Source: Alteraurantiacibacter buctensis (GTDB lineage Bacteria > Pseudomonadota > Alphaproteobacteria > Sphingomonadales > Sphingomonadaceae). Taken from it: 64,000 bases of DNA. The stretch covers positions 248,001 through 312,000 of the forward strand of contig NZ_WTYV01000001.1 in assembly GCF_009827655.1 (NCBI RefSeq). Reading direction: 5' to 3'. The notes under the pieces are model-generated. The model was not told the origin of the DNA. It did not search any database and saw only the letters and a list, made by a program, of their open reading frames with translations. Both the position numbers and the translations under genes were made by a program. Position 1 is the first letter of the stretch. Every line of letters begins with the position of its first letter. This document shows positions 35,468 through 47,414 of this stretch, one piece after another.

Positions 35468-36709
35468 ATGCGCAAGTCGCACATCATCCTTGCGGCGCTG
35501 CTCGCCGCTCCTCTCGCCGCCTGTGGCCAATCAGCTACCGAAGAAACCGCAGCCGAAGGGGAGGCGCCCGCGGCTGGCGATTACGAACGCGGACCGCACA
35601 ATGGCCGCCTGCTGCGCGATGGTGACTTCTCCATCGAAGTTACCGTGTTCGAGGACGGGGTTCCGCCCGAATACCGACTTTACGCCTATCGCGACAACGA
35701 GCCGATTGACCCGGCTGATGTGACGGCACAGGTCATGATCACCCGGCTGGACGGGGAAGAGACGACCTTCGCCTTCCGTCCGCAGGAGGATTACCTGCGC
35801 GGCCAGGCCGTGCTGGTCGAACCGCACAGCTTCGACGTGGTCGTGGTTGCGCGCGCAGGTGACAATCGGCACCGCTGGGAATTCGAATCCTACGAAGGCC
35901 GCACCACGATTACCGATGCCGCCGCGGAGGCGGCCGGGATCCGCACCGAAACCGTCGGACCACAGGAAATCGGTGAAACCATCGAGATCATCGGCCGGGT
36001 GGAACTGGACCCTGCCGGCAGCGCCGACGTGGGGGCCCGCTTCCCCGGCACTGTGGTCTCGGTTCGCGCAAACCTGGGCCAGCGTGTGGCGCGCGGGCAA
36101 TTGCTGGCGGAGGTGGAGAGCAGCAACTCGTTGCAGGTCTATCCGATCTACGCCCCGATCTCCGGCGTCATCAGCGCGCGCAACACCAACGTAGGAGACA
36201 TTGCCGACAGCGACCCGCTGTTCGTGATTGCGGACCCCTCGCGGACCGTCGCCACCTTCCCCATCTTCCCGCGCGACATCGAGCGGGTGCGACCTGGGCA
36301 GGCGATCAACATTCGCGGTCTGGAAGGCGAGCGGGCGCAGGGATCACAAATCCGTGATTTCCTGCCGCTGGCCGAAGTGACCAGCCAGGCGGTTACCGCT
36401 CGTGCCGCTCTCCCCAACCGTGATGGCTTCTGGCGTCCCGGCATGGCGGTGCGCGGCCAGGTCACCGTGGCCTCGCGCCGGGTGCCGCTGGCGGTGCGGA
36501 CCGATGCCATCCAGCAGTTCCGCGATTTCCGCGTGGTCTTCGCCAAGGTTGGGGAGACCTACGAGGTGCGGATGCTGGAACTGGGTGAGGCAGGACCCGA
36601 GTGGACCGAAGTCATCAGCGGCATCAGGCCGGGCACGGTCTACGCCGCCGAAAACAGCTTCGTCATTAAGGCCGACATCGAAAAGTCGGGCGCGAGCCAC
36701 GACCACTAA
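35468..36709 (+). CDS. czcB: CzcB-type periplasmic adaptor (membrane fusion lipoprotein)
   Basis: 413 aa. Lipobox LAAPLAAC with Cys19, so membrane-anchored in the periplasm. An N-terminal extra domain (about 40-140) precedes the HlyD/CzcB core with barrel-sandwich hybrid (GRVELDPAGSADVGARFPG, VYPIYAPISGVISARNTNVGD) and beta-barrel domain. The C-terminus ends SGASHDH, a short metal-binding tail. Links CzcC and CzcA. Confidence 0.88.
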   Translation: MRKSHIILAALLAAPLAACGQSATEETAAEGEAPAAGDYERGPHNGRLLRDGDFSIEVTVFEDGVPPEYRLYAYRDNEPIDPADVTAQVMITRLDGEETTFAFRPQEDYLRGQAVLVEPHSFDVVVVARAGDNRHRWEFESYEGRTTITDAAAEAAGIRTETVGPQEIGETIEIIGRVELDPAGSADVGARFPGTVVSVRANLGQRVARGQLLAEVESSNSLQVYPIYAPISGVISARNTNVGDIADSDPLFVIADPSRTVATFPIFPRDIERVRPGQAINIRGLEGERAQGSQIRDFLPLAEVTSQAVTARAALPNRDGFWRPGMAVRGQVTVASRRVPLAVRTDAIQQFRDFRVVFAKVGETYEVRMLELGEAGPEWTEVISGIRPGTVYAAENSFVIKADIEKSGASHDH

Positions 36710-39874
<3,165 letters not shown>

Positions 39875-39889
39875 TTACCGTCGGCCCCT

Positions 39890-39917
39890 CCCCGCGCCGC
39901 TTGCGGGCGGCGCGGGG
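39890..39917 (+). terminator. GC-rich hairpin between czcA and hupE
   Basis: CCCGCGCCGC and GCGGCGCGGG form a perfect 10-bp stem (11 with the flanking C-G) around a 6-base loop, 16 nt after the czcA stop. It is followed by GTGGCAACTCAATTTATG, a sequence repeated at 46060. No T-run, so it may be a terminator or part of a repeat. Confidence 0.5.
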
Positions 39918-39947
39918 GTGGCAACTCAATTTATGGAATGCAAGGCA

Positions 39948-40673
39948 ATGCAGACACTTAACCTATCATTTCCCCCCGCACCACCTTGGCGGCTCTTGGC
40001 CGTGCTGGCGGTAGTTGCCATCATGCTGCTGTGTTCGGCCACCGAAGCGTTGGCGCACAACGTGGCCGAGGGTGACAAGGGCTACATCCAGGAAAGCAGC
40101 GGCGTGCTGATCATGCCGTTCATCTACCTTGGCGCGAAGCACATGGTGACCGGGTACGATCACCTGCTGTTCCTGTTCGGGGTGATCTTCTTTCTCTACC
40201 GGATGCGCGACGTGGGGATTTATGTTACCCTGTTCGCCATCGGCCATTCCACCACGCTGCTGTTCGGCGTGCTGACTGGAATTACCGCCAACGCCTATGT
40301 GATCGATGCCATCATCGGCCTGTCGGTGGTCTACAAGGCGCTCGACAATCTGGGCGCATTCCAGCGCTGGTTCGGCGTACAGCCCAATACCAAGGTGGCG
40401 ACGCTGGTGTTCGGCTTCTTCCACGGCTTTGGCCTGGCTACCAAGATCATCGAGTTCGAGATCGCGCAGGACGGGCTGATCCCCAACCTGATCGCCTTCA
40501 ATGTGGGCGTGGAAATCGGCCAGTTGCTGGCGCTGGGAGCCATCCTGATTCTGATGGGCTTCTGGCGACGGACAGACAGCTTCATGCGCCACGCCTTTGC
40601 CGCCAACACCCTGCTGATGACCGCAGGCTTCGTGCTGGTGGGTTACCAGCTTGCGGGCCTGGCACAGAACTGA
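39948..40673 (+). CDS. HupE/UreJ family membrane protein, copy 1
   Basis: About 241 aa. ATG 39948 (MQTLNLSF) is preferred, ATGs at 39918 and 39933 lie in or before the repeat. Signal-like first helix ending EALAHNVAEGDKG, then the HupE/UreJ_2 core: MPFIYLGAKHMVTGYDHLLFLFGVIFFL, AIGHSTTLLFGVL, and VFGFFHGFGLATKIIEF, with conserved His residues suited to Ni/Co/Zn. HupE/UreJ proteins are metal permeases, and here one follows a Czc pump. Paired with the anchored protein that follows. Confidence 0.85.
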   Translation: MQTLNLSFPPAPPWRLLAVLAVVAIMLLCSATEALAHNVAEGDKGYIQESSGVLIMPFIYLGAKHMVTGYDHLLFLFGVIFFLYRMRDVGIYVTLFAIGHSTTLLFGVLTGITANAYVIDAIIGLSVVYKALDNLGAFQRWFGVQPNTKVATLVFGFFHGFGLATKIIEFEIAQDGLIPNLIAFNVGVEIGQLLALGAILILMGFWRRTDSFMRHAFAANTLLMTAGFVLVGYQLAGLAQN

Positions 40674-40699
40674 CCCCCCAACTTTTCGGAGTAATTCGC

Positions 40700-41314
40700 A
40701 TGTACAATTCTCAACGTCCCAGGCTTGAAGACCTGCCGACTACGCGCCAGCTGGTGGGCGCCACGGGCTTTGCCGTTGTGGCTGCCGGGGCGATCCTGGC
40801 AACGGTGGTCCTGCCCGCCGAATATGCCATCGACCCCACCGGCCTTGGCCGCGCGCTCGGCTTTGCCGACATGGGCGAGGTCAAGCAGCAGCTTGCCGCC
40901 GAAGCGGCCGCAGACGCAGCCGCGCCTGTCGGCGCCGATGCCGCCGCTCCGGTAACGGCGCAAGGACCGACGCAGGCGGCAGCAGAAATCCGCAAGGATA
41001 CGATGAGCCTGACGCTCGCGCCCAACGAAGGGGCCGAAATCAAGGTTACGATGGCAGAGGGTGGCCGCCTGCAATACCGCTGGAGCGTGGCTGGCGGGAC
41101 CGCCAATTTCGACACCCACGGCGATCCGGTCAATGCCCCGGCCGGCTTCTATCATGGCTATGGAAGCGGGCGGAACTCGACCGGCGAGGAAGGCGAACTG
41201 GTCGCCGCGTTCGATGGCAAGCACGGCTGGTTCTGGCGCAATCGGTCTGGCGACACGGTGACGATCACCCTCGAAACGGAGGGTGGCTATACCGAGATCA
41301 GGCGCGTCGTATGA
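40700..41314 (+). CDS. Single-pass membrane-anchored periplasmic protein, copy 1
   Basis: 204 aa. One TM helix near residues 18-40 (LVGATGFAVVAAGAILATVVLPAEY) followed by DPTGLGRALGF, an Ala-rich linker and a beta domain with GGRLQYRWSV, FDTHGDPVN and KHGWFWRNRSGDTVTITL. The same architecture recurs at 43913 (DPTGVGNALGL, GGKMAFRWQG, HGWYWQNRSLDTVTL). Annotated elsewhere as transmembrane anchor protein. The His/Trp-rich patch could bind metal. Coupled to HupE copy 1. Confidence 0.75.
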   Translation: MYNSQRPRLEDLPTTRQLVGATGFAVVAAGAILATVVLPAEYAIDPTGLGRALGFADMGEVKQQLAAEAAADAAAPVGADAAAPVTAQGPTQAAAEIRKDTMSLTLAPNEGAEIKVTMAEGGRLQYRWSVAGGTANFDTHGDPVNAPAGFYHGYGSGRNSTGEEGELVAAFDGKHGWFWRNRSGDTVTITLETEGGYTEIRRVV

Positions 41315-41336
41315 CCGGACACGGAGCATTGAGGCC

Positions 41337-42542
41337 ATGATCGCGGTCCTCGCCAATCGCACCTATCGCCACCTTTTCCTGGCCCAGGTCGTCGCCCTTG
41401 TGGGCACCGGCCTGGCCACGGTCGCCCTGGGCTTGCTGGCCGTTGATATTGCCGGTGCCAAAGGCGGCGCAGTGCTGGGCACGGCAATGGCAATCAAGAT
41501 GATCGCCTATATCGGCGTGGCTCCAGTAGTGGGTGCCTATGCCGCGCGCCTGCCGCGCCGCGCTTTCCTTGTAGCAATGGACCTCATCCGTGCTGGTGTG
41601 GCCTTGGCCCTGCCGTTCGTGGACCAGGTCTGGCAGGTGTATGTTCTGATCTTCCTGCTGCAATCGGCCTCGGCTGGGTTCACCCCCACATTCCAGGCCA
41701 CCATCCCGGACATTCTGCCTGACGAGGAGGACTACACGAAGGCACTGTCGCTCTCGCGGCTGGCCTACGACATGGAAAGCCTGACCAGCCCTTTGCTGGC
41801 GGCGGCCCTGCTGACGGTGATGAACTTCCACTGGCTGTTTTCCGGCACTGCGATCGGATTTGCCTGTTCAGCGCTGCTGGTCGTCTCGGTTACTCTGCCA
41901 AGGGGCACGGCACCGCCGCCGCGCCGCTCGGTATGGGCCAACACCACGCACGGCGCGCGTCTTTACCTAGCTACCCCACGACTGCGCGGCCTGCTCGCAG
42001 TGACGCTTTCGGCCGCGGCGGCCAGCGCTATGGTGATCGTCAACACTCCGGTGCTGGTGACCGAGGTGCTGGGGCTGGCGCGCTCGCAGGTGGCTATCAC
42101 GCTGGCCGCTTTCGGTGGTGGCTCGATGGTCAGCGCACTATTACTGCCGCGTATCCTGGGCAGACTGTCAGACCGCACAGTCATGTTGGTGGCAGCGGCA
42201 GTGCTGACACTCAGTCTTGTTCTTCTCGGAGCGACCTGGCTTGCGCTGGCCGATGATTATCACTGGCCGATTGTGCTGGTCGGCTGGCTGGTGTTGGGAG
42301 CGGCCTACGCCGCGACCATCACTCCGGGGGGCAGATTGCTAAGAAGATCTAGCGACAGCGACGAACGCCCAGCCCTGTTTGCAGCACAGTTCGCGCTAAG
42401 CCACGTCTGTTGGCTGGTAGCCTATCCACTCTCTGGGCAGATCGGAGCAGCAGCGGGCATTGGTTTCACCTTTGTCGCGTTAAGTGCAGTATCTCTGGTC
42501 GGATTGGCAGCAGCCATCGTGATGTGGCCGTCGGTCGATTGA
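41337..42542 (+). CDS. MFS transporter
   Basis: 401 aa, about 12 TM helices, from ATG 41337 (MIAVLANRTYRHLFLAQVVALVGTGLATVALG). This start is typical of MFS_3/EntS-like exporters (the family with NRxYRxLF and VALVGTGL). Lies 22 nt after the anchored protein in the metal cluster, so it may export a metal or metal complex. Substrate not readable from sequence. Confidence 0.8.
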   Translation: MIAVLANRTYRHLFLAQVVALVGTGLATVALGLLAVDIAGAKGGAVLGTAMAIKMIAYIGVAPVVGAYAARLPRRAFLVAMDLIRAGVALALPFVDQVWQVYVLIFLLQSASAGFTPTFQATIPDILPDEEDYTKALSLSRLAYDMESLTSPLLAAALLTVMNFHWLFSGTAIGFACSALLVVSVTLPRGTAPPPRRSVWANTTHGARLYLATPRLRGLLAVTLSAAAASAMVIVNTPVLVTEVLGLARSQVAITLAAFGGGSMVSALLLPRILGRLSDRTVMLVAAAVLTLSLVLLGATWLALADDYHWPIVLVGWLVLGAAYAATITPGGRLLRRSSDSDERPALFAAQFALSHVCWLVAYPLSGQIGAAAGIGFTFVALSAVSLVGLAAAIVMWPSVD

Positions 42543-42639
42543 TCCAGCCACAGCAAGATCAGGGCTGCTTGATCGCTGCAATTTCACAAACGGATTTTCG
42601 CTTTGGGGCCAGAAAGTCAATGAAAGGATTAATGGCAAG

Positions 42640-43146
42640 ATGACACGTCCTTTGATCACCGTCGCGGGCTCGTGTGCCGCCGTCCTGCTGCTCGCATCCT
42701 GCGCCGACGAACCCGCCGATCTGCCCTATGGCACCGTTCAGCAGATGATGGCCAACGAGGTGCAGCCCACTGCAGACATCTATTGGGGTGCGGTAGGCTC
42801 GTCGAGCGAACTGATCGACGGCAAGCCCGTCAACCGCGATTGGCAGCCGGAAACCGATGCTGAATGGCAGGCCGTGGCCGCATCCGCGGTCAAGCTGCGC
42901 GAATTGGCCAATACGCTCGGCAGCCCCGCCTATGCTGAAGTTCGTGCAGAGGGCTGGACGGATTTCACCGAGGGGCTGGCTCAGGCGGCCACCCGCGCCG
43001 AGGAAGCCGCAAAGAGCAAGAATCCCGATGCCGTATTCGAGGCCGGCGGCACACTCTATTCGGTCTGCTCCGCTTGTCACCAGGCGTTCCCGCCGGAAGC
43101 GCCTGCCGCCGGGGCGGAGCCGGTGGACATGACACCGAACCGGTAA
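42640..43146 (+). CDS. Mono-heme c-type lipoprotein
   Basis: 168 aa. Lipobox LLLASC (Cys21) followed by a helical domain and one heme c site CSACHQ near residue 143, placed near the C-terminus as in cytochrome c-prime-like four-helix proteins. It would be a membrane-tethered periplasmic electron carrier or sensor. It sits between the two HupE modules, and a link with metal stress or redox is inferred. The upstream 97 bases carry no other gene. Confidence 0.78.
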   Translation: MTRPLITVAGSCAAVLLLASCADEPADLPYGTVQQMMANEVQPTADIYWGAVGSSSELIDGKPVNRDWQPETDAEWQAVAASAVKLRELANTLGSPAYAEVRAEGWTDFTEGLAQAATRAEEAAKSKNPDAVFEAGGTLYSVCSACHQAFPPEAPAAGAEPVDMTPNR

Positions 43147-43223
43147 GTTTGCCGGTGCTCTGTTTCTAGGCTCTATGCTTCCTTCACCGATGTGCCTGTA
43201 GATCATCAGCAGGGAATTCGCTT

Positions 43224-43916
43224 ATGACCCTTAAGAACGATCAATCCCGCCTGCTTGCGCTTGCGATCATCATCCTGCTGGTGCCGGTGGCGGTACTCGC
43301 CCACGACGTCGCGCAAAGCGACAAGGCTTTCGTCTCCTCGATCGAGGGGCCTGCGATCATTCCGTTCCTTTATCTCGGCGCCAAGCACATGGTGACGGGG
43401 TACGATCACATCGCCTTCCTGGTGGGGGTGGTGTTCTTCCTGCGGCGGCTGAAGGACGTGGTGCTCTACGTCTCGCTGTTCACCCTGGGCCATTCGACCA
43501 CGCTGCTGGCCGGCGTCCTGCTGGGCTTCGGCGTCAACGCCTACATCATCGATGCGATCATCGGCCTGTCGGTGGTGTACAAGGGCGTCGAGAACATCGG
43601 CGGCTTCCAGAAGCTGGGCCTGGCGATCAACACCAAGCTGGTCGTGCTGGTGTTCGGCCTGTTCCACGGCCTGGGCCTGGCCACCAAGGTGCAGGACCTG
43701 GAAATGTCGCGCGATGGCCTGCTGGCCAACCTTATCGCTTTCAATGTGGGCGTGGAACTGGGGCAGGTGATTGTGCTGTCCCTGGTGGTCTACCTCTTCT
43801 CGCTGTGGCGTGACCGGCCCAGCTTCACCCGCTATGCCTTTGCAGCCAACGTGCTGCTGATTGCGGTGGGCCTGTGGCTCACCACCATCCAGATACAGGG
43901 ATACCTTGCCGCATGA
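43224..43916 (+). CDS. HupE/UreJ family membrane protein, copy 2
   Basis: 230 aa, seven predicted TM helices: IIPFLYLGAKHMVTGYDHIAFLVGVVFF, LGHSTTLLAGVLLGFGVNAYIIDAIIGLS, LVFGLFHGLGLATKVQDLEMSRDG and a C-terminal YLAA. It is about as related to the pseudogene at 33065 as any gene here, much closer than to copy 1. Stop overlaps the start of the anchored protein copy 2, showing that the two are produced together. Confidence 0.86.
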   Translation: MTLKNDQSRLLALAIIILLVPVAVLAHDVAQSDKAFVSSIEGPAIIPFLYLGAKHMVTGYDHIAFLVGVVFFLRRLKDVVLYVSLFTLGHSTTLLAGVLLGFGVNAYIIDAIIGLSVVYKGVENIGGFQKLGLAINTKLVVLVFGLFHGLGLATKVQDLEMSRDGLLANLIAFNVGVELGQVIVLSLVVYLFSLWRDRPSFTRYAFAANVLLIAVGLWLTTIQIQGYLAA

Positions 43917-44581
43917 CCGATACTGCTCCCCGTTCGAAGAAGCCCCTGCTGATCGGCGGCATTGCCCTGGTTGCCGTTGCCGCCGGCGCGGTGCTGTTCG
44001 TGCTGCCTGCCGAGACTGGCTGGGATCCCACCGGCGTGGGTAATGCGCTGGGCCTGGTCGAGATCGCCGATCCGGTCAGCCCCGAGCAGGAACGTGGGGC
44101 CGCCCGGATGGAGCGCGAGACGGTGCTGGAACTGGCCGATGCCGCCCCCGCCGCCCAGCCCGGCGCAACCGACGTGTGGGAGTACGAGCTGCCCCCGTTC
44201 GAGGGGATCGAGTTCAAGTACACCATCCCGCAGGGGGGCAAGATGGCCTTCCGCTGGCAGGGCAGCGCGCCGCTGCATTATGACATGCACGCCCACCCGT
44301 TCGAGGGCGGCACCGAGATGACCGAAAGCTACGGTGTGTCCGAAGCCCAGGCCGTGCAGGGCACCTACACCGCCCCGTTCACCGGCATCCACGGCTGGTA
44401 TTGGCAGAACCGCAGTCTGGACACAGTCACCTTGCGGCTGGAAGCCAGCGGGGCCATGACCACTTCTACCCTGTTCACTGCCATGGGCGAGGTCGACCGT
44501 CCGCTCGAAGGCGTGCAAAACACGGTACAGGGCAGCGCGGCGGGCCACGAAATGCAGCAGCCCGACAGCACCGCCGAATGA
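43913..44581 (+). CDS. Single-pass membrane-anchored periplasmic protein, copy 2
   Basis: 222 aa, ATGA overlap with HupE copy 2. TM helix at about 11-32 (LLIGGIALVAVAAGAVLFVLPAE), then WDPTGVGNALGLVE, and a beta domain with FKYTIPQGGKMAFRWQG, LHYDMHAHPFEGG and HGWYWQNRS. Paralogue of 40700-41314. The Met/His-rich segment MHAHPFEGGTEM is a plausible metal site. Confidence 0.75.
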   Translation: MTDTAPRSKKPLLIGGIALVAVAAGAVLFVLPAETGWDPTGVGNALGLVEIADPVSPEQERGAARMERETVLELADAAPAAQPGATDVWEYELPPFEGIEFKYTIPQGGKMAFRWQGSAPLHYDMHAHPFEGGTEMTESYGVSEAQAVQGTYTAPFTGIHGWYWQNRSLDTVTLRLEASGAMTTSTLFTAMGEVDRPLEGVQNTVQGSAAGHEMQQPDSTAE

Positions 44582-45124
44582 ACGGCGCCATTCGCCGCAT
44601 AGTCACGTTTAACAGCTACTAATTCCGCATTGGAGCATAAGCGAGGCCGCCCTCACCACATGAGCAGAGCTAATTTCGTTATCTAAGCAAACGATCGACC
44701 AATCGAAATCAACACAGGGGTGCGTGGCAAGCGATTTGACTGCACCCCCTAAGAGAGTCGCACGGACGAAACTCGTCCATTCGACCCGCCTGCACTTTTG
44801 AGTGGCAGTCGGAAATCTTAACACGCATTATGATCGTGTGAATTTGGTGGCGGCAGCCAGATGTGTGTTTGAGAAGCGTGCCTAGACGCGTTCAGGATAA
44901 TCACTCCCGCGACCCTCGCTCTTTGACGCCTGGACAATCCTGGAGGGCACCCAACGATCGTCGACCCGCGGCATTCCGCCCACATCGTGTGTAAGCAATG
45001 GTACGCTCTGCGCCCATTGCTCCTTCGAAAATCAGATAAAATCCGCGATCCGCCCTGCCCATTCGCTAGAGGCTGATGGATCACCTCCCGGCACTGCTGG
45101 CAATTCTACTTCTGGCTCCGGACC
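44582..45124. other. Intergenic gap between the metal cluster and the defence island
   Basis: 543 bases without a supported gene, clearly less GC-rich than the czc region. It has one 7-bp inverted repeat GGGGTGC/GCACCCC (44717-44748) and small open frames lacking start signals. No IS ends or att duplication were recognised. Likely an island boundary. Confidence 0.4.
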
Positions 45125-45358
45125 CTAATTCGCCAGCAGATCTGATGCTGTGACCCCGAGCGGAGCGGCAAGCTTTTCAACGACGGTGATGGTTGGGTTG
45201 CGCGCCCCACGTTCAATGTCCGAGACGTAAGTCCGGTGGACATTAGCCTCAAAGGCAAACTTCTCCTGACTCCAGCCTTTAGCCTCGCGCAAACGGCGCA
45301 GGTTCCGGGCAAGGCGCTGGCGTACATCCACCCGGCCCATGTTCGATGCTGCAGACAA
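45125..45358 (-). CDS. XRE family HTH regulator
   Basis: 77 aa (start at 45358 or the internal ATG at 45340). A full five-helix XRE domain: NLRRLREAKGWSQEKFAFEA, NVHRTYVSDIERGARNPTITVVEKLA. It resembles restriction-modification controller proteins in size. Divergent from the PD-(D/E)XK gene, whose promoter it may control. Confidence 0.82.
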   Translation of the reverse strand: MSAASNMGRVDVRQRLARNLRRLREAKGWSQEKFAFEANVHRTYVSDIERGARNPTITVVEKLAAPLGVTASDLLAN

Positions 45359-45433
45359 TCAATCTACAGACGATGAGTGACATTGCGCTTGACTTCACTG
45401 CCTTATCCAAGCGTCAACGGTGTAACTCATCGG

Positions 45434-46021
45434 ATGCAAGAGCAGGCAATGGACGCGTTTGAACAACTGGCGGCAGATATCTTCTGGGCCCAGGGCTATT
45501 GGGTGCGCACGGGCGTCAAAGTCGAGCTCACTCGCGACGAGAAGCTTACCATTGGCCGACATTCATCGCCGCGCTGGGAAGTCGATTTGCTGGCCTGGAG
45601 CACCCAGAAGAACGAGCTCTTGGTACTCGAGTGCAAAAGCTATTTCGATTCGGGTGGGGTCCACGCGGCGCACTTTTTGCCGGGCTCCAAATATGCTCAT
45701 CGATACAAGCTGTTTCACGACCAGGTGTTGCGCGAAACGGTACTTGAACGGCTCCGCCTCCAATGCCTCGAGCGCGGACTATGCTCGGCAGATGCGCAGA
45801 TCAGGCTCGGGTTGGTCCATGGCCATGTCACGCGGCATAACGCAGCGCGGTTGCAGGCGATCTTCGAGCAGAACGACTGGCTGCTGTTCGGCCCCCAGTG
45901 GGCGCGCCGGCATCTGGCGCAGTTGGCGGCGGGCTCGTATGACAACTCGACGGCCGCGGTCGTGGCCAAGCTGTTGTTGCGGCCCCACCAAGACGAGGCG
46001 AGCGAGGCGCTAGACGGCTAG
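45434..46021 (+). CDS. PD-(D/E)XK nuclease-like protein
   Basis: 195 aa from ATG 45434 (ATGs at 45377 and 45449 are alternatives). The restriction-endonuclease-like core is visible: WEVDLLAW with Asp51, then LLVLECKSY with Glu66 and Lys68. A basic C-terminal half follows (LFGPQWARRHLAQL). No methyltransferase is adjacent, so it is not an ordinary type II system. It may be a nuclease-type effector paired with the divergent XRE protein. Confidence 0.65.
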   Translation: MQEQAMDAFEQLAADIFWAQGYWVRTGVKVELTRDEKLTIGRHSSPRWEVDLLAWSTQKNELLVLECKSYFDSGGVHAAHFLPGSKYAHRYKLFHDQVLRETVLERLRLQCLERGLCSADAQIRLGLVHGHVTRHNAARLQAIFEQNDWLLFGPQWARRHLAQLAAGSYDNSTAAVVAKLLLRPHQDEASEALDG

Positions 46022-46033
46022 ATGCTGTCGGCG

Positions 46034-46080
46034 CCGCGCGGCTCCGCTCTGCGCGGTACGGCAACTCATTTTATGTAAAG
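46034..46080. repeat. Hairpin plus GGCAACTCAWTTTATG repeat, copy 2
   Basis: A GC-rich hairpin (CCGCGC/GCGCGG, 46034-46056) is followed by GGCAACTCATTTTATG. The same design, hairpin then GGCAACTCAATTTATG, occurs at 39890-39940. Two copies in different neighbourhoods suggest a dispersed repeat family. Confidence 0.5.
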
Positions 46081-46109
46081 CGCAGCCCGGCTCCTTGGGG
46101 TAGCCTTCC

Positions 46110-47414
46110 TTAGGCCGCATTCTTCCAGGAACTCGGCTCCGCCAGCAGCGCCGAGAGCGCCGAGACCACTTCTGCCTCGGTTTGCGTTACATCAAGGGTC
46201 GCGACACTCAGCCAATCCTTGGAGTTGTTGATGGAGAACGCGCGCGGGAAAGTCTGGCCCGCAAGTCCCGCGTGATATGGGTAGAGCAGAAGAAGATCGC
46301 GGCAGTCGTAGAGGCGGCCATAGGCCATCATCTGATAAACATCCGCCTGACTGATGCCCTGCTTTTCATCGTCGATCCGGCGGGCGCTCAGGCATTTCCA
46401 TTTGGTGTCGATCACCTTCAATGTCTCGCTCCCACGCTTGATGAGCAGATCGGGCCGCGTTTGAAAGCGTGGCCGGCCGCCATCTTCCTCGGTCAGGCAG
46501 AACAGCCTGCCACCTTGCGAATGGACCGAGAGCCCGGTGCCGCGAAGTACGCGTGCCGCGAGAGCTGCAACGTAGGCTTCGAATAGATCGTTCATTGGGA
46601 ATAGCAGCGTCAGGCCGTTTTCCAGGCGGGCGTCATGATGGGTCGCCTGCCATTCGCGTTTCAACAATAACCGAGCCAGTCGGTAGAGTGCTTCCCATCG
46701 CCGGTTGGTTCTGTCGATGTGGACTCGCTCCCACGGCAATCCGCTCGTCGCGACATCGGCAACGTCAGCCAGGACAAACCGCAATTCGTCGAGCCGGCGT
46801 TGCGTTTCGGTGCTTCTGGCGAGCTTTCTCAGCAGGACGACAGCGGCCTTCATGATCTGCATCAGCGCGATGTCTGACGACAGCACGTCATAGCGGCAGG
46901 CAAGCCGGTCCGGTCGGACGGCATGAGTGGTGAACTGGCGAACCACATCCAATCGTCCCCGAAGCGAGGGCAAGTCTTTCTCCCTCTGCCGATAGGCGCG
47001 CGGTAGGCCGCGACGGGTCTCTGTAAGCAATCGATCGGCGAAGTTACGGATCAGGATGTCAAGAAGGGTCTCGCTCTGTCGCGCCATGCTGGTTTCGGCA
47101 CCCACGCCGATTTTCAGGTCGAGCGCGATTTCGAGCATTCGCATGAGCCGATTTCTGACGGTAGGGGCCGACTCATCGGAAGCGAGAGGATCGACCTTAG
47201 GCAGGATTTCCAAGCTGCATCCCGCGGCGGCGATCACGCCAACAAACTGTTTAACGCGCAGGAAGCCGTAGTGGTCGGACAGGATGCCAGTTCCCTCCTC
47301 GCCGCCAAGCGGATGCGCGCGAGCCGCGGCAATCAGCGCATTGGCCTCGGTGCGCGAGAATCCACCGGGGCCAACTGCCACACGGCCCCATTCGCTCACC
47401 GAAAGATGCGTCAC
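46110..47414 (-). CDS. mcrC: McrC-like nuclease subunit of a McrBC system
   Basis: 434 aa. The McrC N-terminal region (GILSDHYGFLRVKQFVGVIAAAG, LEILPKVD) is followed by a helical domain and a C-terminal PD-(D/E)XK nuclease with RPDLLIKRG and LKVIDTKWK. In type IV McrBC it cleaves modified DNA when McrB translocates. ATGA overlap with mcrB upstream shows coupling. Confidence 0.9.
   Translation of the reverse strand: MTHLSVSEWGRVAVGPGGFSRTEANALIAAARAHPLGGEEGTGILSDHYGFLRVKQFVGVIAAAGCSLEILPKVDPLASDESAPTVRNRLMRMLEIALDLKIGVGAETSMARQSETLLDILIRNFADRLLTETRRGLPRAYRQREKDLPSLRGRLDVVRQFTTHAVRPDRLACRYDVLSSDIALMQIMKAAVVLLRKLARSTETQRRLDELRFVLADVADVATSGLPWERVHIDRTNRRWEALYRLARLLLKREWQATHHDARLENGLTLLFPMNDLFEAYVAALAARVLRGTGLSVHSQGGRLFCLTEEDGGRPRFQTRPDLLIKRGSETLKVIDTKWKCLSARRIDDEKQGISQADVYQMMAYGRLYDCRDLLLLYPYHAGLAGQTFPRAFSINNSKDWLSVATLDVTQTEAEVVSALSALLAEPSSWKNAA

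Noticed and set aside
44818-45084. 88-codon open frame on the - strand
   Set aside because: Unusual composition (many C, H, R), no start signal and no family. Likely chance in a low-density gap.
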